Of a stretch of 64,000 bases of DNA, positions 60,336 to 64,000 are shown piece after piece. The notes beneath the pieces are model-generated. The model was not told the DNA's origin. It saw nothing but the letters and a program-made list of their open reading frames with translations, and ran no database searches. The translations under genes and the position numbers were made by a program. The stretch's first letter is position 1. The number at the start of each line of letters is the position of its first letter. The stretch comes from JBDHWG01 sp046328505 (GTDB lineage: Bacteria; Chloroflexota; Anaerolineae; Epilineales; JAHCIE01). The stretch covers positions 1,240,001 through 1,304,000 of the forward strand of contig JAXLWL010000002.1 in NCBI GenBank assembly GCA_046328505.1, in the 5' to 3' direction.

Positions 60336-62666
60336 CTAGTCGCCAGGCTTTCGCAGCCGCTTCGGCCGCAGCCGATCGCCTACCTGGCCCGCCCAGCGGC
60401 GCCACAGCACCTTCTGGGTACGCGCCCAGGTCTGCAACATGCCCTTGCTCTCGTCACTCGGCACGTCGCGACCGCTGAACCGCTGGCGCACGTAGACATC
60501 CGCGATCTTGTCGATGTCCTCGCGCGTCTCAGGCACAGCGTCACCGACTGCGTGAGCGACCTCGTTCGGCGTGAGCGAGGCGCTGGTCGGAATACCCAGC
60601 ATTCGCACGAAGCGCAACACCTGTTCCCACATACTGTCGACAGGGTTGAGGCCGCGAAGGTCCTTGTTCCACACTGCCCAGAAACCGGCGATTGCCAGGC
60701 CGACCACCACGATGAGCGCAAGCAGAACCAGCGCCACCGTCTTGTACGGCAGGAATGACTGGTTCTCCAGGCCGCTCAGGTCAACATTGCTGCCGCCCAG
60801 CTCGCGCTCTAGGAGGTCGCGGTCGGACAGACTGTCGGCGCTACTCCCCAGTTCGTGCCCGGGCGGGAGTGTGTCGATGTTATCGGTGGATCCGCTGTCT
60901 GTATTCTGGTCCGGCACGCGGTCGACCAGCGGGTCCGAGGCGGTAGGCTCGAATTCAATCCAGCCGTACTTGGGGAAGAACACCTCCGGCCACGAGTGAG
61001 CATCGTATTCGTGGGTGCGAATAATGCCTAGCTCCTCAATCTTCTCGCCCTTCGAGTAGCCAGCGGCCATCCGGGCAGGAATGCCAATGCTGCGCGCCAT
61101 GACGTTGAAGGCTGAAGCGTAGTAGTCGCAGTAGCCTTCCTTCAGATCGAACAGGAACCAATCCACCAGGTCGCGGTTGGCGGGCGGGCTGGCAATCTGC
61201 TCGTTATATTTGAACTGGCGTAGATACGCCTCGATGGCCGTGGCCTTGTCATACGGGTTGTCGTACTGCTGCGTAATCTGTTGGGCCAGGTCCTTAACAC
61301 GCGGCGGAACCGTCGACGGCACTTGCAGATACTTGTCCGTCACCCACGCGGGGTACTCCGTTCCAGATGAGCGGAGTTGCTTAACAGTCGCTACGCTCTG
61401 CGCCGAGATCACGGTGAACGTATCGCCCGGGCGCCAGACGCGATTCGCGTTGATGAGGGACACGTCAATGGGCGTGACGGTCGAGTCCTTGCCGTTCTCG
61501 TTGACCATCAGCGGGTCCATGGGCTTGCCCTCGATGCGAGCACCCAAGCCGAGAACAAGCGGCTGCGCCACGGATGGCACAACACTTCCCCCTGGCTGAA
61601 TCATCGTGATCGTCTGGGTAATTGGGACGCGGGCTTCCCAGGGGATCGTGGAGAGGCGGGCATCGCCCGGTTCCAGCAGGGTAATTGAGGTCTGACTGTT
61701 CACCCAGCCCCGGCCCGTGTACTGGTCGTAGACAACGCTGCGCCAGTAGCGAGGTGGCAGACCGCCGTCTACCTTCGCGTCAAATATGGGCTGGTCGCCC
61801 AGGTTGACAGCGCCGGACAGGGCCAGTGTGTTGCTAAAGTAGGACGGGCCTGGGCGCGGCCGGTAGTTTAGTGAGCTGAATAGACGGTTGAAATTGGACT
61901 GCCAGGAGTTGAGCGGCTCCTCGAAGCGCGTGGTCACCTGGTTGTAGATCTCCGGCGCGGCTGAGAGCGTCGGCGTAAACCACGCCAGGGCAATCACGCC
62001 CACGACGAAAACGGAGCCGTCGCGCAGGAAATCCCAGCCGATATCGGGGTTGAACCCGATTCGCTTGTACTTCCACTCGCGCTCGGACGTCCAGATTTCC
62101 AGCCGGATCACGAGCAGCAGCGCGGCGACGATGAACAGCAGGCTGTACGGGTACAGATCCGGCGGCGAGTAGTACAGATTCGTCAGGAGCGCGAAGCCGG
62201 CGAGCAGCACCGCGAACCAGACGTTGTGCAAGCGGAATAGCGTCCACGCGGCTAGATAGGCGACAAGCCACAACAATATGCCAACGTGCAGGACAAAGAT
62301 GAGATTATCGGAGCTGACGCCGCCCGTGCGCACAATCTGGAACCACGCCGCGAGGCGCGTAACCATCTCATGGACGGTCTCGCCCCACGTGTACTCCCAC
62401 CGGATGAGCGTGGGGACGAACGCGACAACGAACCCCGTCCAGAGAACCCCAATTACGACACTGAGCAGGTGAGAGAGGCTGGCAGGCAGCCAGTTGGCCG
62501 AGCCAAACAGGACGCCTATAAGCAGGCCTCCAACGACGATGATCTGTAGCGTCCAGAGCCCATCCGTCCAGCCCGCTGCCTCAATCGACCAGGCAACGGT
62601 CAGGACGGTGACGGCCAGGAGCAGTACAGTGGCCCACCCCAGGCTTGGGCGAAGGCGAACACGCAT
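60336..62666 (-). CDS. TgpA-type membrane transglutaminase-like protein
   Basis: 776 residues. Five or six membrane helices in the first 240 residues, a large external region, and one helix near residue 650 with a basic cytosolic tail. The transglutaminase core has Cys in LKEGYCDYYASAFNVMARSIG and IPARMAAGYS, His in YDAHSWPEVFFPKYG and Asp/Glu in WIEFEPTASDP. TgpA of Pseudomonas is a related membrane enzyme of unknown physiological reaction. AGGAAGGTG precedes the ATG. It stands alone with its own promoter. Confidence 0.88.
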   Translation of the reverse strand: MRVRLRPSLGWATVLLLAVTVLTVAWSIEAAGWTDGLWTLQIIVVGGLLIGVLFGSANWLPASLSHLLSVVIGVLWTGFVVAFVPTLIRWEYTWGETVHEMVTRLAAWFQIVRTGGVSSDNLIFVLHVGILLWLVAYLAAWTLFRLHNVWFAVLLAGFALLTNLYYSPPDLYPYSLLFIVAALLLVIRLEIWTSEREWKYKRIGFNPDIGWDFLRDGSVFVVGVIALAWFTPTLSAAPEIYNQVTTRFEEPLNSWQSNFNRLFSSLNYRPRPGPSYFSNTLALSGAVNLGDQPIFDAKVDGGLPPRYWRSVVYDQYTGRGWVNSQTSITLLEPGDARLSTIPWEARVPITQTITMIQPGGSVVPSVAQPLVLGLGARIEGKPMDPLMVNENGKDSTVTPIDVSLINANRVWRPGDTFTVISAQSVATVKQLRSSGTEYPAWVTDKYLQVPSTVPPRVKDLAQQITQQYDNPYDKATAIEAYLRQFKYNEQIASPPANRDLVDWFLFDLKEGYCDYYASAFNVMARSIGIPARMAAGYSKGEKIEELGIIRTHEYDAHSWPEVFFPKYGWIEFEPTASDPLVDRVPDQNTDSGSTDNIDTLPPGHELGSSADSLSDRDLLERELGGSNVDLSGLENQSFLPYKTVALVLLALIVVVGLAIAGFWAVWNKDLRGLNPVDSMWEQVLRFVRMLGIPTSASLTPNEVAHAVGDAVPETREDIDKIADVYVRQRFSGRDVPSDESKGMLQTWARTQKVLWRRWAGQVGDRLRPKRLRKPGD

Positions 62667-62755
62667 CGATCACACCTTCCTAAGGTACAGGGAGCAAGAA
62701 CCCTGCACCGGGTCTTTGTCTCACCAAGGCAGCAATCAAATAGAATCCACAACAG

Positions 62756-62784
62756 ATTCTAGAACGCCTGTCTAAAAAGGTCAA
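62756..62784 (-). promoter_or_regulatory. Promoter of the transglutaminase gene
   Basis: Minus strand TTGACC (62779-62784), 17-base spacer, TAGAAT (62756-62761), right after the stop of the M16 gene. The leader of about 85 bases contains a small CAGGG/CCCTG hairpin. Confidence 0.65.
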
Positions 62785-62789
62785 GGTGG

Positions 62790-64000
62790 TTAGATACCAA
62801 CATTTGTGACGCGGAGCCAACCGGGCCGCTCGCGATTCGCCGCGTCAATCGCGCCCTGCGGGCCCAACACGATGACGAGCCCGTTGGCTGCCACATTATC
62901 GAGCGCGTCCGCGAAGTTGTGGAAGTCGCGCGCCGTCGTCGCCAGAATTTCCTCTCGAATCTGCTGCAGCTCTTCTTCCGAGTCGCCCGCCAGGTAGCGG
63001 TCCAGGGCGACCCAGCCCTTTGCATCGGGCAGTCGATACGTGTCCACGTCGCCGATCGCGCCGATAATCGTCTTCTCTAGCTCGGACTGGTCCAGCGCGA
63101 GGCCGCGCAGGTATGCCGCCGTGTCGTCGTAGTTCTGCAACGTCTTGAGTAGGTTGGGGTCGCGGTAAGACGAGAAGCTGTAGACGCCGGTGCGTCGGCT
63201 GAAGCTGCTATTCGCGCCGTAGGCGCCGCCCTGGATACGGACGCGCTCCCAGAGGAACATCGTCCGCAGATAGCGGTTGATGACGGCAATGGATCCGTGG
63301 TAGCGATAGCCCGCCGAGTAGATGTTCGCGGCTTTGCCGACGTAGTTGACCTGGCCGGGAATGACGAGCCCCTCGGGCGCGGGCGCAGCCTGCGCGGTCC
63401 ATGCCGACGTCTGGCCGGGCTTCATGGGCAGGCTCGCCAGAAATGCCTCAAGCTGCGGCTGCACGGCCGTCCAGTTTTCCGCGTCCAAAGTGACATTGAC
63501 GATGCTGCCGTATCGGTTGACGAGAATGTTGCGTATCTCCTCAAGGGCCGCGAGCACCGAGGGCCAGTCCGACTCGACGGTCCGCGCCAGCTGGCGCACA
63601 AAGAACAAGTTCGTCAGGCCGCCCAGTTGTTCGTCGAGCCAGTCCGACTCGTTGAAGTGCGCGGCAAGGCGCGTCATGACGACGCCCGAGCCGTTGTGGA
63701 TGATGCCCGACTCCTGCCGCGCCTTGCTCTCGAGGACCATTTGCTGGAAACGCGCCTGGTTATCGAAGTTGGCCGTCAAGAGAATATCGTGGAAGAGACG
63801 GAGCAGGTCTCCCGCCTGGGGAACGGTCGACTTTCCACGCAGGAATAGCCGCGCCGCGCCCTGCTCGCCCTGCTTAGGCATCGTCGACCATAGCTGCCGC
63901 CAGATGCCGCCGGTCTTGCTGCCGATTCGCTGCGCGAGCTTCACGTAGTCTTCGGTTTGCGTTCCCATCTCGAGCAAAGCGCGGCCAAACAGGGGGACGT
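62790..64000 (-). CDS. M16C-family (PreP-like) metalloprotease, C-terminal part, N-terminus beyond window
   Basis: The frame is open up to the right edge, and the residues there (VPLFGRALLEMGTQTEDY) continue the family alignment, so the start lies outside. About 403 C-terminal residues are visible. VKLAQRIGSKTGGI, FLWERVRIQGGAYGANSSFS and YRDPNLLKTLQNY are typical of the second half of presequence-protease/M16C proteins; the catalytic HxxEH would be in the missing part. M16C enzymes degrade unstructured peptides in a closed chamber. Confidence 0.88.
   Translation of the reverse strand, partial: VPLFGRALLEMGTQTEDYVKLAQRIGSKTGGIWRQLWSTMPKQGEQGAARLFLRGKSTVPQAGDLLRLFHDILLTANFDNQARFQQMVLESKARQESGIIHNGSGVVMTRLAAHFNESDWLDEQLGGLTNLFFVRQLARTVESDWPSVLAALEEIRNILVNRYGSIVNVTLDAENWTAVQPQLEAFLASLPMKPGQTSAWTAQAAPAPEGLVIPGQVNYVGKAANIYSAGYRYHGSIAVINRYLRTMFLWERVRIQGGAYGANSSFSRRTGVYSFSSYRDPNLLKTLQNYDDTAAYLRGLALDQSELEKTIIGAIGDVDTYRLPDAKGWVALDRYLAGDSEEELQQIREEILATTARDFHNFADALDNVAANGLVIVLGPQGAIDAANRERPGWLRVTNVGI

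Overview
The window is GC-rich, almost fully coding, and reads as one contiguous chromosome piece. A member of Chloroflexota (Chloroflexi) is the best guess. The reasons are the two solute-binding lipoproteins with long Ala/Pro/Thr/Lys/Glu linkers after the lipobox, several GT-C/YfhO membrane proteins scattered among unrelated operons, and dispersed palindromic repeats that begin and end with GTCATTGCGAG. This placement is inference; no rRNA, tRNA or ribosomal-protein gene is present to settle it. I saw no phage, insertion sequence, plasmid gene or CRISPR array.

Positions 1-21.8 kb (minus strand) hold two operons that look like one purine/ureide catabolic programme. The operon starting at 10.5 kb encodes a pseudokinase, a 61-residue protein, a YgeY-type M20 hydrolase, a YgeW-type knotted carbamoyltransferase, carbamate kinase, a YfhO-like membrane protein, an HExxH membrane protease with TPRs, and two fold-type II PLP enzymes, the last cut by the window edge. 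The operon starting at 21.7 kb encodes an 8-oxoguanine deaminase-like enzyme, a hydantoinase/dihydropyrimidinase and a complete BMP-type ABC importer. Between them sit ppk2 and ppk1 and a pair of dispersed palindromic repeats.

Positions 21.8-30.1 kb are the phosphate block: phoU, then phoU2-pstB-pstA-pstC-pstS read from the left. pstS is preceded by two small paralogous genes of unknown function and an 11-bp-phased Pho-box array, and beyond that lie phoR and phoB. The phoB-phoR pair sits at the end of a long minus-strand operon (40.4-28.3 kb) that is otherwise a peptidoglycan-recycling set: coaBC, namZ, a small membrane protein, a GNAT, a BadF-type sugar kinase, an AmiE-like serine hydrolase, anmK, a GT-C membrane protein and murQ. 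A NagZ-like GH3 enzyme at 58.6-60.3 kb would complete that pathway.

Positions 40.7-53.2 kb (plus strand) hold two GT-C glycosyltransferase-like proteins, a HemW-like radical SAM protein and an MFS exporter. They are followed by the most unusual block: a cytosolic subtilisin-like protease with an N-terminal zinc ribbon and a C-terminal CBM48-like domain, an ATP-grasp enzyme, a circularly permuted ATP-grasp enzyme, a GCS2-type carboxylate-amine ligase and an EamA exporter. The four genes after the protease have their own promoter with a perfect palindrome near the predicted start site. This looks like an uncharacterised small-peptide or amide-ligation system.

Positions 53.2-64 kb hold a second dispersed repeat, an internally duplicated zinc-ribbon protein of different base composition, the mtnP-rodA-pbpA operon, a GNAT overlapping the GH3 gene, a TgpA-type transglutaminase and the C-terminal part of an M16C (PreP-like) protease that runs off the right end. 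Several good sigma70-type promoters (17-bp spacers) were found by eye and support the operon limits given here.
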